Origin: Pseudomonas sp. AL03
GTDB lineage: Bacteria > Pseudomonadota > Gammaproteobacteria > Pseudomonadales > Pseudomonadaceae
Length of the DNA stretch: 64,000 nucleotides
Assembly: GCF_029960815.1 (NCBI RefSeq)
Contig: NZ_JASBRE010000019.1
Span: 1-64,000, forward strand
Direction: 5' to 3'
Positions 1 through 9,023 of the stretch are shown here, piece by piece (position 1 is the stretch's first letter; each line of letters starts with the position of its first letter). The notes below the pieces were generated by a model. That model worked only from the letters and a program-made list of their open reading frames with translations, had not been told where the DNA came from and did no database searches. Both the position numbers and the translations under genes were made by a program.

Positions 1-45
1 GAATCCTTGAGCGTAACCTCTCTCGTTGGAATCAGGGTCAACATA

Positions 46-137
46 CAAGGAGCGAAGCTTGCTCGCGAAGCTTTTGGCGTACTTGAGAACGCCTTCGCGG
101 GCAAGTCGGATCGCCGCACCGCTCGCTCCTACAGGGT
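46..137. repeat. REP pair, family A
   Basis: Two degenerate, inverted copies of the Pseudomonas REP core (GGAGCGA-GCTTGC-CGCGAAG) face each other across a spacer of about 20 bases. The left copy reads GAGCGAAGCTTGCTCGCG and the right one contains the complement CTTCGCGGGCAAG, with a short insertion that disturbs the right half. It lies just beyond the stop codon of the leftward gene that ends at 147. Confidence 0.8.
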
Positions 138-146
138 ATGTGTCGT

Positions 147-797
147 TTAAGCCGCCGACTGATCCAGCTCCAGGCCTACGCCCAGCTGGCGCGACAGGCA
201 CGGCCAGCGCTTCCACGCAGCGCCGGTGTCCGGGCTGTTGAGTTTCTCGCGGTAGGCTTCCACCGATTCCAGCGCGAAGCTGTCTTCGTTGAGCATCTCG
301 TCCACGGCGTGATGCACCGCCTCATCCAGTTGATTGGCGAACTCCTCACCGATCAAATGGTGGGCAATCAGGTTGGCAACAGTCGTGTCCAAGGGGATCA
401 GCGGCTGGCCAAAATGCTTGATGTAGAGGTCATTGACCTCTTCGACCAACCGATGCGCCAGATAAGCTTCGTCCAGCAGGCTGTCCAGGCCGATATGCCC
501 GGTCATGATCGCCGGCGGCTGGAGGAAGAACTGCTCGGCGATTTTCAGCACCGGTTTGATCTGCGATTCGATGCCCGCTTCCCGTGCGACATCATTGGCT
601 GCGTCCAACAGGTCCGGCACTTGCTCTATATAAGCGGCCACAAAACGGGTCATCACGCCCTTGGCGTCAACATCCGGTAATTGGATGGCGGCATGCAGGT
701 GCGGCAGTTGGGTTTCCAGTTGACGAGTTAACAGGCCGGTCTCGGCCTCGTGTTGTTGGGCTTTTTGGATCTGCTCGCGCAATGCGGCGGTGTTCAT
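147..797 (-). CDS. conserved hypothetical protein upstream of coxB
   Basis: 216-residue soluble protein that I do not recognise by domain. It has no signal peptide, no transmembrane segment and no cysteine cluster; it is mostly helical in composition, with an acidic, His-containing middle (LIAHHLIGEEFANQLDEAVHHAV). The ATG at 797 was chosen over an upstream in-frame codon because TCCTGGAG lies just before it and the extra residues look non-coding. It is divergent from coxB. P. aeruginosa has a hypothetical gene (PA0104, from memory) in the same place, so the position is conserved, but that does not show a role in oxidase function. Confidence 0.8.
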   Translation of the reverse strand: MNTAALREQIQKAQQHEAETGLLTRQLETQLPHLHAAIQLPDVDAKGVMTRFVAAYIEQVPDLLDAANDVAREAGIESQIKPVLKIAEQFFLQPPAIMTGHIGLDSLLDEAYLAHRLVEEVNDLYIKHFGQPLIPLDTTVANLIAHHLIGEEFANQLDEAVHHAVDEMLNEDSFALESVEAYREKLNSPDTGAAWKRWPCLSRQLGVGLELDQSAA

Positions 798-999
798 GAA
801 AACTCCAGGAAACAAAGGCAATGAAATAGGGAAGGCATAACTTAGCTGGCATACGAAAAATGCTAAGACGCATTTGTCATAATTATTTCATCCTTGAGTC
901 ATCGAAGTTATATCGATTTGCCACCACTCGTCTGCATCCTTCTCCATTCGTGACCTAGAACGCAAGTCCCAGCTGTTTCAGATCATTTACGCCATCACG

Positions 1000-1027
1000 T
1001 TGCGAGGTGGCGGTCGCTGTCTATACT
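1000..1027 (+). promoter_or_regulatory. candidate sigma-S-type promoter of the cox operon
   Basis: CTATACT at 1021-1027 matches the -10 element preferred by RpoS. A possible -35, TTGCGA, lies at 1000-1005 with a 15-base spacer. It is about 140 bases upstream of coxB. The aa3 oxidase of P. aeruginosa is known to be RpoS-dependent, which fits. No other promoter was evident in the 371-base gap (798-1168) between the divergent genes. AAGGGG at about 1155 serves as ribosome-binding site for coxB. Confidence 0.45.
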
Positions 1028-1168
1028 CGGGTGGGAATGGAGTTAGCTGATGACGCCCGACTGCACACGTAGCAAGGCCCGGCGATTCAAGTTCGTAGTC
1101 TGAAAAAGCCGCTCCCTTGCCGCAGGTGAAAGCCGGCGGGATAACAAGAACGATAAGGGGAACCCGCA

Positions 1169-2296
1169 ATGATGCGACATCCACACGTCTGGATGGGCCT
1201 CCTGTTGTGGTCGATTTTCGGTCAGGCGCAAGCCGCCTGGACTGTGAATATGGCGCCGGGAGCGACTGAAATCAGTCACGCAGTATTTGACCTGCACATG
1301 ACCATTTTCTGGATCTGTGTAGTGATCGGCATCATCGTCTTCGGCGCCATGTTCTGGTCGATGATTCTCCACCGCCGCTCGACCGGGCAGGTGGCCGCAA
1401 AATTTCATGAAAGCACCACCGTCGAAATTCTCTGGACCATCGTGCCCTTCCTGATCCTGGTGGCCATGGCGGTTCCCGCAACCGCAACCCTGATCAAGAT
1501 GTACGACGCCAGTGAGCCGGATATTGATATCCAGGTCACCGGCTATCAATGGAAGTGGCACTACAAATATTTGGGCCAGGACGTTGAGTTCTTCAGCAAC
1601 CTGACCACGCCCGCCGATCAGATCCATAACAAGGAAGCCAAGGGCGAGCACTACTTGCTTGAGGTCGATAAGCCTTTGGTGCTGCCGATCGGCGCCAAGG
1701 TGCGCTTCCTGGTGACTTCCGCCGACGTCATCCATTCCTGGTGGGTGCCGGCCTTTGCGGTCAAGCGCGATGCGATTCCGGGGTTCGTCAACGAAGCCTG
1801 GACCCGCGTCGACAAGCCCGGCATCTACCGCGGTCAATGCGCTGAATTGTGCGGCAAGGACCACGGCTTCATGCCGATCGTGGTCGAGGTCAAGGAAAAG
1901 GCCGATTACGAAAAATGGCTGGGCGAGCGCAAGGCTGAAGCGATGCAGCTCAAAGAGCTGACCAGCAAGGAATGGACGCTCGACGAGCTCAAAGAGCGCG
2001 GCGACAAGGTCTATCACACCACCTGCGTGGCCTGTCACCAGGCCGAAGGGCAGGGTCTGCCGCCGATGTTCCCGGCGCTCAAGGGCTCGAAAATCGCCAC
2101 CGGACCGATCAAGGATCACCTGAACATCGTCTTCCACGGCAAGCCTGGCACGTCCATGGCGGCGTTCGGCAAGCAGCTCTCGGAAGTCGATATCGCGGCG
2201 GTCGTGACCTACGAACGTAACGCCTGGGGCAACAACAAGGGCGACATGGTCACCCCTAAAGAAGTGCTGGAGCTGAAACAGGCGGAAAGCAAATGA
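1169..2296 (+). CDS. coxB: cytochrome c oxidase subunit II with fused cytochrome c domain
   Basis: Subunit II of an aa3-type terminal oxidase; it takes electrons from cytochrome c and passes them through CuA to subunit I. The 375 residues contain a signal peptide (to about residue 23), two membrane helices (about 40-65 and 90-110) and a CuA domain with the His of DVIHSWW and the CAELC cluster near 224-228. A C-terminal cytochrome c domain carries CVACH near 286. The fused haem domain makes this a caa3-like subunit, the usual form in Pseudomonas. The ATG has a good AAGGGG ribosome-binding site. First gene of the cox operon. Confidence 0.97.
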   Translation: MMRHPHVWMGLLLWSIFGQAQAAWTVNMAPGATEISHAVFDLHMTIFWICVVIGIIVFGAMFWSMILHRRSTGQVAAKFHESTTVEILWTIVPFLILVAMAVPATATLIKMYDASEPDIDIQVTGYQWKWHYKYLGQDVEFFSNLTTPADQIHNKEAKGEHYLLEVDKPLVLPIGAKVRFLVTSADVIHSWWVPAFAVKRDAIPGFVNEAWTRVDKPGIYRGQCAELCGKDHGFMPIVVEVKEKADYEKWLGERKAEAMQLKELTSKEWTLDELKERGDKVYHTTCVACHQAEGQGLPPMFPALKGSKIATGPIKDHLNIVFHGKPGTSMAAFGKQLSEVDIAAVVTYERNAWGNNKGDMVTPKEVLELKQAESK

Positions 2297-2378
2297 CCCG
2301 GTCTATTGCGCACGTAAGGAACCAGTCGGGGCATCGCGCCCCGGCCTGCCCAGCCCATCTGTTTGCAGGAGACAGGAC

Positions 2379-3971
2379 ATGACTGCTGTAGTCGATGACC
2401 ATGTTCATACCGGCACCGCCCACGCCCACGGCCCCACCAAAGGCCTGATGCGCTGGGTGCTGACCACCAACCACAAGGATATCGGCACGCTGTACCTGTG
2501 GTTCGCGTTCTCCATGTTCTTGCTCGGCGGCTCGTTCGCGATGGTGATTCGCGCCGAGCTGTTCCAGCCGGGTTTGCAAATCGTCCAGCCGGAATTCTTT
2601 AACCAGATGACCACCATGCACGGTCTGGTGATGGTCTTCGGTGCGGTGATGCCGGCGTTTGTCGGCCTCGCCAACTGGATGATCCCGCTGATGATCGGCG
2701 CGCCGGACATGGCCCTGCCACGGATGAACAACTTCAGCTTCTGGCTGCTGCCGGCGGCGTTCATTCTGCTGGTGTCGACCCTGTTCACCCCCGGCGGCGG
2801 ACCGAACTTCGGCTGGACGTTCTACGCCCCGCTGTCGACGACCTACGCGCCGGAAAGCGTGACGTTCTTCATCTTCGCCATCCACTTGATGGGGATCAGT
2901 TCGATCATGGGGGCGATCAACGTGATCGCCACCATCCTCAACCTGCGAGCCCCCGGCATGACATTGATGAAAATGCCGCTGTTCGTCTGGACCTGGCTGA
3001 TCACTGCGTTCCTGCTGATCGCGGTGATGCCGGTCCTGGCCGGGTGCGTGACGATGATGCTGATGGACATCCACTTCGGCACCAGCTTCTTCAGTGCCGC
3101 CGGTGGCGGTGACCCGGTGTTGTTCCAGCACGTGTTCTGGTTCTTCGGTCACCCCGAGGTGTACATCATGATCCTGCCGGCCTTCGGTGCCGTCAGCTCG
3201 ATCATTCCGACCTTCTCGCGTAAGCCGCTGTTCGGCTACACCTCGATGGTCTACGCCACGGCGAGCATTGCGTTCCTGTCGTTCATCGTCTGGGCGCACC
3301 ACATGTTCGTGGTCGGCATTCCGCTGGTGGGCGAGTTGTTCTTCATGTACGCCACGCTGCTGATCGCCGTACCCACCGGGGTCAAGGTGTTCAACTGGGC
3401 CAGCACCATGTGGCAAGGCTCGCTGACCTTCGAGACGCCGATGCTGTTCGCGGTGGCGTTCGTGATCCTGTTCTCCATCGGCGGTTTCTCCGGATTGATG
3501 CTGGCCATCGCCCCAGCGGACTTCCAATACCAGGATACGTATTTTGTGGTCGCGCACTTCCACTATGTGCTGGTGCCGGGGGCCATCTTCGGGATCTTCG
3601 CTTCGGCTTACTACTGGCTGCCGAAATGGACCGGCCACATGTACGACGAAACCCTTGGCAAGCTGCACTTCTGGCTCTCGTTCATCGGCATGAACATGGC
3701 GTTTTTCCCGATGCACTTCGTGGGGCTGGCGGGCATGCCACGGCGAATTCCGGACTACAATTTGCAATTCGCCGACTTCAACATGGTGTCGTCGATCGGC
3801 GCGTTCATGTTCGGCGCCACGCAGCTCTTCTTCCTGTTCATCGTGATCAAAACCATCCGCGGCGGCGAGCCGGCACCGGCCAAGCCGTGGGATGGAGCGG
3901 AAGGCCTGGAATGGAGCATTCCGTCACCGGCGCCGTATCACACCTTCACCACGCCGCCGGAAGTGAAATGA
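2379..3971 (+). CDS. coxA: cytochrome c oxidase subunit I
   Basis: Catalytic subunit of the aa3 oxidase, carrying haem a and the haem a3-CuB centre where O2 is reduced and protons are pumped. 530 residues, about 12 transmembrane helices. Visible landmarks are the TTNHKDIGTLY start of the family, the HPEVY motif near residue 258 (CuB His and the crosslinked Tyr), the His pair WAHHMF and the HFHYV haem-ligand motif. Length is normal. A GCAGGAGACAGG ribosome-binding site precedes the ATG. It lies 82 bases after coxB. Confidence 0.98.
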   Translation: MTAVVDDHVHTGTAHAHGPTKGLMRWVLTTNHKDIGTLYLWFAFSMFLLGGSFAMVIRAELFQPGLQIVQPEFFNQMTTMHGLVMVFGAVMPAFVGLANWMIPLMIGAPDMALPRMNNFSFWLLPAAFILLVSTLFTPGGGPNFGWTFYAPLSTTYAPESVTFFIFAIHLMGISSIMGAINVIATILNLRAPGMTLMKMPLFVWTWLITAFLLIAVMPVLAGCVTMMLMDIHFGTSFFSAAGGGDPVLFQHVFWFFGHPEVYIMILPAFGAVSSIIPTFSRKPLFGYTSMVYATASIAFLSFIVWAHHMFVVGIPLVGELFFMYATLLIAVPTGVKVFNWASTMWQGSLTFETPMLFAVAFVILFSIGGFSGLMLAIAPADFQYQDTYFVVAHFHYVLVPGAIFGIFASAYYWLPKWTGHMYDETLGKLHFWLSFIGMNMAFFPMHFVGLAGMPRRIPDYNLQFADFNMVSSIGAFMFGATQLFFLFIVIKTIRGGEPAPAKPWDGAEGLEWSIPSPAPYHTFTTPPEVK

Positions 3972-4003
3972 AATGAACGCTGTAGCCCTTGAGGCCCACC
4001 ATC

Positions 4004-4555
4004 ATGGCTGATTCGATGTCGATGAAGAAGCTGGTTACGCGCCTGCTGATGGTGGTGGTGGCGATGTTTGCATTCGGATTTGCCCTGGTGCCGATCTACG
4101 ATGTGATGTGCAAGGCGTTCGGCATCAATGGCAAGACGGCCGGGCAGTACGAGGGCGAACAAACGGTCGACACTTCGCGGCAGGTCCGCGTGCAGTTTCT
4201 GTCCACCAATGCCGCCGACATGTCCTGGGACTTCTATCCCAAGGGCGATGAACTGGTGGCGAATCCGGGGGCGGTGAACGAGATGATCTTCATCGCGCAC
4301 AACCCGACCGATCGGCCGATGAGCGCCCAGGCGGTTCCGAGCATCGCGCCCAGCAACGCGGCGGCGTACTTTCACAAGACCGAATGCTTCTGCTTTACCC
4401 AGCAAGTGCTGCAGCCCGGTCAACGGATCGAGATGCCGGTACGTTTCATCGTTGACCGTGACATGCCCAAGGATGTGAAGCACCTGACGCTGTCCTACAC
4501 GCTGTTCGATATCACCGCCCGACATCCTCCGGTGGCTGTAAATACTGGCGGCTGA
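4004..4555 (+). CDS. ctaG: cytochrome c oxidase assembly protein CtaG/Cox11
   Basis: Membrane-anchored copper chaperone that builds the CuB centre of subunit I. 183 residues: a short cytoplasmic tail, one transmembrane helix (about 8-28) and a periplasmic domain. The copper-binding CFCF motif is present in ECFCFTQQ. The ATG at 4004 (MADSMSMKK) was chosen over an in-frame TTG at 3989; TTGAGG at the TTG then serves as ribosome-binding site. Placed between coxA and coxC, the usual order in proteobacteria. Confidence 0.96.
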   Translation: MADSMSMKKLVTRLLMVVVAMFAFGFALVPIYDVMCKAFGINGKTAGQYEGEQTVDTSRQVRVQFLSTNAADMSWDFYPKGDELVANPGAVNEMIFIAHNPTDRPMSAQAVPSIAPSNAAAYFHKTECFCFTQQVLQPGQRIEMPVRFIVDRDMPKDVKHLTLSYTLFDITARHPPVAVNTGG

Positions 4556-4580
4556 GCGTGCCCGATAAGGAGAACAATAA

Positions 4581-5468
4581 ATGGCAACTCATGAACATTA
4601 TTACGTTCCGGCACAGAGCAAATGGCCGATCATTGCCACGGTCGGCATGCTCACCACCGTGTTCGGCCTGGCCACCTGGTTCAACGATCTGAAAGCCGCA
4701 CGGCCCGAATCCCACGGCCCGTTGATCTTTTTCGTTGGCAGCCTGCTGCTGGCGTACATGCTGTTCGGCTGGTTCGGCACGGTCATCAAAGAAAGTCGCA
4801 GTGGCTTATACAGCGCGCAGATGGATCGCTCGTTTCGCTGGGGGATGAGCTGGTTCATCTTTTCGGAAGTGATGTTCTTCATTGCCTTCTTCGGTGCACT
4901 GTTTTATGTGCGGCAGGTCTCCGGACCGGCTCTCGGCGGTGAAGGTGCTAAAGGCCTTGCCCACATGTTGTGGCCGACGTTCGAATTCACCTGGCCATTA
5001 CTGAATAACCCAGACCCGAAACTCTTTCCGGCGCCCAAAGACGTTATCAGCCCGTGGGGCCTACCGCTGCTCAATACCGTGCTGCTGGTCAGTTCCAGCG
5101 TCACCGTGACCATTGCCCACCACGCTTTGAAAAAGGGCCATCGCGGCGCGCTGAAAATCTGGCTGGCGATCACCGTGTTGCTGGGCTGCGCGTTTCTCGG
5201 CTTCCAGGCTGAAGAGTACATCCACGCTTACAACGAACTGGGCCTGACCCTGGGTTCGGGCATCTATGGCGCGACGTTCTTCATGCTCACCGGTTTCCAC
5301 GGTGCCCACGTCACCATGGGCACCATCATTCTGTTCGTGATGCTGATGCGGGTCATGCGCGGGCACTTCGACAACGACCATCAGTTCGGTTTCGAGGCGG
5401 CCAGTTGGTATTGGCACTTCGTGGACGTGGTGTGGATCGGGCTGTTCGTTTTCGTCTACGTGCTCTGA
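4581..5468 (+). CDS. coxC: cytochrome c oxidase subunit III
   Basis: Third core subunit of the aa3 oxidase, which stabilises the enzyme. 295 residues with about seven transmembrane helices. Family landmarks include SFRWGMSWFIFSEVMFF and the C-terminal HFVDVVWIGLFVFVYVL. Start ATG with ATAAGGAG 10 bases upstream; the bases between the ribosome-binding site and ATG read AACAATAA (4573-4580), which fits the Hfq/Crc A-rich pattern AAnAAnAA. The next gene on this strand begins 278 bases later, after a small antisense gene. Confidence 0.97.
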   Translation: MATHEHYYVPAQSKWPIIATVGMLTTVFGLATWFNDLKAARPESHGPLIFFVGSLLLAYMLFGWFGTVIKESRSGLYSAQMDRSFRWGMSWFIFSEVMFFIAFFGALFYVRQVSGPALGGEGAKGLAHMLWPTFEFTWPLLNNPDPKLFPAPKDVISPWGLPLLNTVLLVSSSVTVTIAHHALKKGHRGALKIWLAITVLLGCAFLGFQAEEYIHAYNELGLTLGSGIYGATFFMLTGFHGAHVTMGTIILFVMLMRVMRGHFDNDHQFGFEAASWYWHFVDVVWIGLFVFVYVL

Positions 5469-5472
5469 GGCT

Positions 5473-5676
5473 TCACCAAGGCGCCGTAGAGGCCAGCTGG
5501 CCGCTGAAAAAACCCCAGGCGATCAAGCCGACGGTAATGGCGGCCAGTGCGACACGAACACTCAAGGCAATGACGAGGCGGTTCGAGCTGCTGTCGTCCT
5601 TGACCAGAAAAAACAGGCCGCTGAACAGGCTGACAACCGTGGCAATCAGCATCAGGACGATGGCTGCTTTGAGCAT
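5473..5676 (-). CDS. small twin-helix membrane protein (DUF2909-like)
   Basis: 67-residue, very hydrophobic protein with two predicted membrane helices (about 3-25 and 36-58) separated by a charged KDDSSSNR loop; this looks like the twin-transmembrane DUF2909 family. ATG at 5676 with GGAGCC upstream on the minus strand. It lies antisense inside the cox operon, its stop only 4 bases from the coxC stop. P. aeruginosa has a small gene in the same slot (PA0109, from memory). Function unknown; a link to oxidase assembly rests on position only. Confidence 0.8.
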   Translation of the reverse strand: MLKAAIVLMLIATVVSLFSGLFFLVKDDSSSNRLVIALSVRVALAAITVGLIAWGFFSGQLASTAPW

Positions 5677-5746
5677 GGTGAGGCTCCGGGGGAAAGGCGA
5701 TGCACTTGAGTATAGCTATCGCGATCAGCGACTTTCTGGCGATGCC

Positions 5747-6487
5747 ATGAAGCGCTTCCGGCCGGGCATCGTGCCAACCGTGGTGGTCGCGTTGTTGCTG
5801 CCTATGCTGGTGTCACTCGGGTTCTGGCAACTGAGCCGGGGCGCGGAGAAAAGTGCGCTGCTGCAAAGCTACGCCGAGCGTCGGGCGGCTGAACCGATGG
5901 CCAGCGCCGAGCTGCAACACACCGAGGATCCGGCATTCCGCCGCGTTCGCCTGCACGGCCAGTTCGATGCCGCGCACAGCCTGTTGCTGGATAACCGCCA
6001 GCGTGACGGCAAGGTCGGCGTCGAGCTACTGCAACCCTTTCAGGATCAAGCGACCGGGCTGTGGCTGCTGGTCAATCGCGGCTGGCTGCCGTGGCCGGAT
6101 CGGCGCACCCCGCCGCAGTTCACTACACCCAAAGAGGCGTTGAGTCTCGATGCCTGGGTCTACGTCTCCCCCGGCGCCACCTTCCAATTGCACGCCGACC
6201 CGAGCACCACGACCTGGCCACAACTGATCACCGCAGTCGAGCCGGCCAAGCTCTGGACAGCGCTCGATCGTGAAGGTTTTGCCTACGAATTACGCGCAGA
6301 AACCGGTCCGGCGTCCTACCAGGCCGACTGGCCGGTGGTGGCCATGGGGCCGGAAAAACACATCGCTTATGCCGTGCAGTGGTTCGCCATGTCGATCGCC
6401 CTGTTCGGCCTCTATCTCTATCTCGGCTGGCACAACGCAAAGGAGAAACACCATGGGAGCGGCCATGAATCCACCCAGCATGTCTGA
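5747..6487 (+). CDS. SURF1 family oxidase assembly protein
   Basis: Inner-membrane protein of the SURF1/Shy1 family, which helps insert haem a into subunit I. 246 residues with a helix at each end (about 8-26, and 205-225 in YAVQWFAMSIALFGLYLYL) around a periplasmic domain. The opening GFWQLSRGAEK and the LLVNRGWLP motif are typical. ATG 5747 was chosen because the longer frame continues through coxC sequence and lacks a plausible N-terminus. It overlaps the next gene by 35 bases, which suggests co-translation. Confidence 0.93.
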   Translation: MKRFRPGIVPTVVVALLLPMLVSLGFWQLSRGAEKSALLQSYAERRAAEPMASAELQHTEDPAFRRVRLHGQFDAAHSLLLDNRQRDGKVGVELLQPFQDQATGLWLLVNRGWLPWPDRRTPPQFTTPKEALSLDAWVYVSPGATFQLHADPSTTTWPQLITAVEPAKLWTALDREGFAYELRAETGPASYQADWPVVAMGPEKHIAYAVQWFAMSIALFGLYLYLGWHNAKEKHHGSGHESTQHV

Positions 6488-7046
6488 GGCGAAAACGCCG
6501 GCGAACCGGCGTAAGGGTCGCTTGCAGTTACTGTTAATCCTGCTCGGGGTGATCGGTCCGATGATCCTCGCCACCGGCATGTACAAATGGCAGTTCTGGG
6601 TGCCGGAGGGCCGCAGTTACCACGGCGAACTGATCGGCACCGGCCAGACCCGCGCCGACCTCGGCGTGCAGGCGCAGGAAGACCGCTGGCAGATCCTGGT
6701 CACGGCGCCCAAGGAGTGTTCGGTGGACTGCCAGCAACTGGTGTATCTGGCGCGGCAGATTCAGATCGGCCTCGGTCGCGATGCGTCTCGCGCCAGCCAC
6801 GCACTGGCCGCCGCGCAACCGCTGAGCAGCGAGTACGAAGCCAAGCTGACGCGCGAATACCCGCAACTTCAGCGCTATCCCATGGACCTGACCACCTTCA
6901 GTAAAACCATGGGGGACAAGGCCGTACCTCAACTGTGGATCATCGACCCTCACGGCAATCTGGTGCTGCGCTACGACCCAACGGTGAAGGGTAAGGATCT
7001 GCTCAACGACCTGCGCCATCTGCTGAAACTGTCGAACATCGGATAA
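6453..7046 (+). CDS. membrane-anchored protein of the cox operon (thioredoxin-fold-like)
   Basis: 197 residues: a short cytoplasmic tail, one transmembrane helix (about 22-42) and a periplasmic domain. Near the C-terminus PQLWIIDPHGNLVLRYDP resembles the end of SCO/thioredoxin-like folds, but I see no CxxxC copper site; the only two cysteines form CSVDC near residue 90. ATG 6453 is preceded by AGGAG and sits inside the end of the SURF1 gene. P. aeruginosa has an uncharacterised gene in the same place. Probably an accessory assembly factor, inferred from context. Confidence 0.85.
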   Translation: MGAAMNPPSMSEAKTPANRRKGRLQLLLILLGVIGPMILATGMYKWQFWVPEGRSYHGELIGTGQTRADLGVQAQEDRWQILVTAPKECSVDCQQLVYLARQIQIGLGRDASRASHALAAAQPLSSEYEAKLTREYPQLQRYPMDLTTFSKTMGDKAVPQLWIIDPHGNLVLRYDPTVKGKDLLNDLRHLLKLSNIG

Positions 7047-7056
7047 GGGCATCGTC

Positions 7057-8136
7057 ATGGCCAAACCTGGATTTCGCCTCGCGCTGTTTGCCACCTTGCT
7101 GGCACTGATTGTGGTGTTGCTCGGCGCCTACACCCGCCTGACCCACGCCGGACTCGGTTGCCCGGACTGGCCGGGCTGCTACGGTTTTATTAGCGTGCCG
7201 AAAAGCGAAGCCCAACTGACCCATGCCGAGCTGCATTTCCCTGACGCACCGGTGGAAGCCCACAAGGGCTGGAACGAGATGGTCCACCGCTATTTCGCCG
7301 GCGCGCTGGGGCTGTTGATCTCGGTATTGGCCGGCCGCACCTGGGTCCATCGTCGTCATCCAGGGCAACCGGTGAAGTTACCGTTGTTTCTGCTGGCGGT
7401 GGTGATTGCCCAAGCGGCGTTTGGTATGTGGACGGTAACGCTCAAGCTCTGGCCGCAGGTGGTCACCGGGCATTTACTCGGTGGTTTTGCGACGTTGAGC
7501 CTGCTGTTTTTGTTGACGTTGAGACTGTCCGGCGTGCTGCCGGCGCTGACCGTGCCACGGCGTTTACAGTACTGGGCGACTGCCGGTTTGCTGCTGGTGA
7601 TTGGACAAATCGCCCTGGGTGGCTGGGTCAGTTCCAATTATGCCGCCGTGGCCTGCATCGACTTTCCGACCTGCCACGGGCAATGGCTGCCCCCGGCTGA
7701 TTTTGCCAACGGCTTTCACTTGACCCAACACATCGGCCCCAATTACCTCGGCGGGCAGCTGGACAGCGATGCCCGCACCGCGATTCACCTGACTCACCGT
7801 ATCGGCGCATTGCTCGTGACTCTGGGGTTGCTGGGCCTGACCTGGCAACTGAAGGTCGTCGGCATGACGCGCCTTGCGGGGCTGGTACTGATCGCCCTCG
7901 CGGCGCAGATCACGTTGGGCATCAGCAACGTGTTGTTTCATCTGCCGCTGCCCGTGGCCGTCGCTCACAACGCGGGGGGCGCGGCACTGTTGCTGACGTT
8001 GGTGCTGGTCAATTATCACGCGCGAACCAGTCTGGTTCGGGTCAAGCAGCAAACCCTTGCGCGCTGGCGCTTCAGCCCGCGTAAACACTCAGCCGGGCCC
8101 ATAACAATAAAAGGAGAGATGCCATGGCGACTCTGA
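7057..8136 (+). CDS. ctaA: haem A synthase (COX15/CtaA)
   Basis: Integral membrane enzyme that oxidises the C8 methyl of haem O to the formyl group of haem A. 359 residues, eight predicted helices in two similar halves. Conserved haem-binding histidines appear in [27 protein letters not shown] and AVAHNAGGA; the family start [18 protein letters not shown] is clear. It begins 10 bases after the preceding gene and overlaps cyoE by 13 bases. Supplies haem A for the coxA product. Confidence 0.96.
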   Translation: MAKPGFRLALFATLLALIVVLLGAYTRLTHAGLGCPDWPGCYGFISVPKSEAQLTHAELHFPDAPVEAHKGWNEMVHRYFAGALGLLISVLAGRTWVHRRHPGQPVKLPLFLLAVVIAQAAFGMWTVTLKLWPQVVTGHLLGGFATLSLLFLLTLRLSGVLPALTVPRRLQYWATAGLLLVIGQIALGGWVSSNYAAVACIDFPTCHGQWLPPADFANGFHLTQHIGPNYLGGQLDSDARTAIHLTHRIGALLVTLGLLGLTWQLKVVGMTRLAGLVLIALAAQITLGISNVLFHLPLPVAVAHNAGGAALLLTLVLVNYHARTSLVRVKQQTLARWRFSPRKHSAGPITIKGEMPWRL

Positions 8137-9023
8137 TCGGCGAACGTCACAGTCAGGCAATCTGGCGTGACTACCTGGAGCTGACCAAGCCGAAAGTGGT
8201 GGTGCTGATGCTCATCACCTCGCTGGTGGGGATGTTTCTCGCGACCCGCGCCGGGGTGCCGTGGACGGTGCTGGTGTTCGGCAATCTGGGGATCGCCTTG
8301 TGTGCCGGCGGTGCAGCGGCGGTCAACCATGTTGTGGACCGACGGATCGATGCGGTCATGGCCCGCACGCACAAACGACCCTTGGCAGAGGGTCGAGTGT
8401 CACCGGCGGCCGCGCTGACTTTTGCCTTGGTATTGGCAGTGCTTGGGCAAGCCATACTGCTGGCCTTCACCAATCCACTCACGGCATGGCTGACCCTGGC
8501 CTCGCTGCTCGGCTATGCGGTGGTCTACACCGGTTTCCTGAAGCGCGCGACGCCGCAAAACATCGTCATCGGCGGACTGGCCGGTGCCGCCCCGCCACTG
8601 CTCGGCTGGACCGCTGCCACCGGTCACGTCAGCGCCGAACCCTTGCTGTTGGTGCTGATTATCTTCGCCTGGACCCCGCCCCACTTCTGGGCCCTGGCCA
8701 TTCACCGCAAAGAGGAATACGCCAAGGCCGACATTCCAATGCTGCCGGTGACCCATGGCGAGCACTACACCAAGGTTCACATCCTGCTGTATACCTTCGC
8801 GCTGCTGGCCGTGAGCCTGATGCCTTACGTGATCCACATGAGCGGCGTGCTCTACCTGATTTGCGCGCTGGGACTGGGCGCGAGGTTTCTGCAATGGGCC
8901 GTGGTGCTGTACCGTGGCACTCGGCCGCACGCGGCGATCCACACCTTCAAGTACTCTATTTATTACTTGTTCCTGCTGTTTATCGCGCTGCTCGTAGACC
9001 ACTACTTACTGTTGAACCTATGA
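8124..9023 (+). CDS. cyoE: protohaem IX farnesyltransferase (haem O synthase)
   Basis: Polytopic UbiA-family prenyltransferase that attaches a farnesyl group to haem B to give haem O, the substrate of CtaA. 299 residues. The catalytic NxxxDxxxD motif is present as NHVVDRRID near residue 69, and a second Asp-rich loop follows ([14 protein letters not shown]). AAGGAGAG ribosome-binding site; AACAATAA just upstream at 8103-8110 could be an Hfq/Crc target. Its stop overlaps the start of the SCO gene (ATGA). Confidence 0.96.
   Translation: MATLIGERHSQAIWRDYLELTKPKVVVLMLITSLVGMFLATRAGVPWTVLVFGNLGIALCAGGAAAVNHVVDRRIDAVMARTHKRPLAEGRVSPAAALTFALVLAVLGQAILLAFTNPLTAWLTLASLLGYAVVYTGFLKRATPQNIVIGGLAGAAPPLLGWTAATGHVSAEPLLLVLIIFAWTPPHFWALAIHRKEEYAKADIPMLPVTHGEHYTKVHILLYTFALLAVSLMPYVIHMSGVLYLICALGLGARFLQWAVVLYRGTRPHAAIHTFKYSIYYLFLLFIALLVDHYLLLNL

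Noticed and set aside
2256-3767. 503-codon minus-strand frame opposite coxA
   Set aside because: Shadow of the GC-rich coxA gene; extreme Arg/His/Gln composition and no family resemblance.
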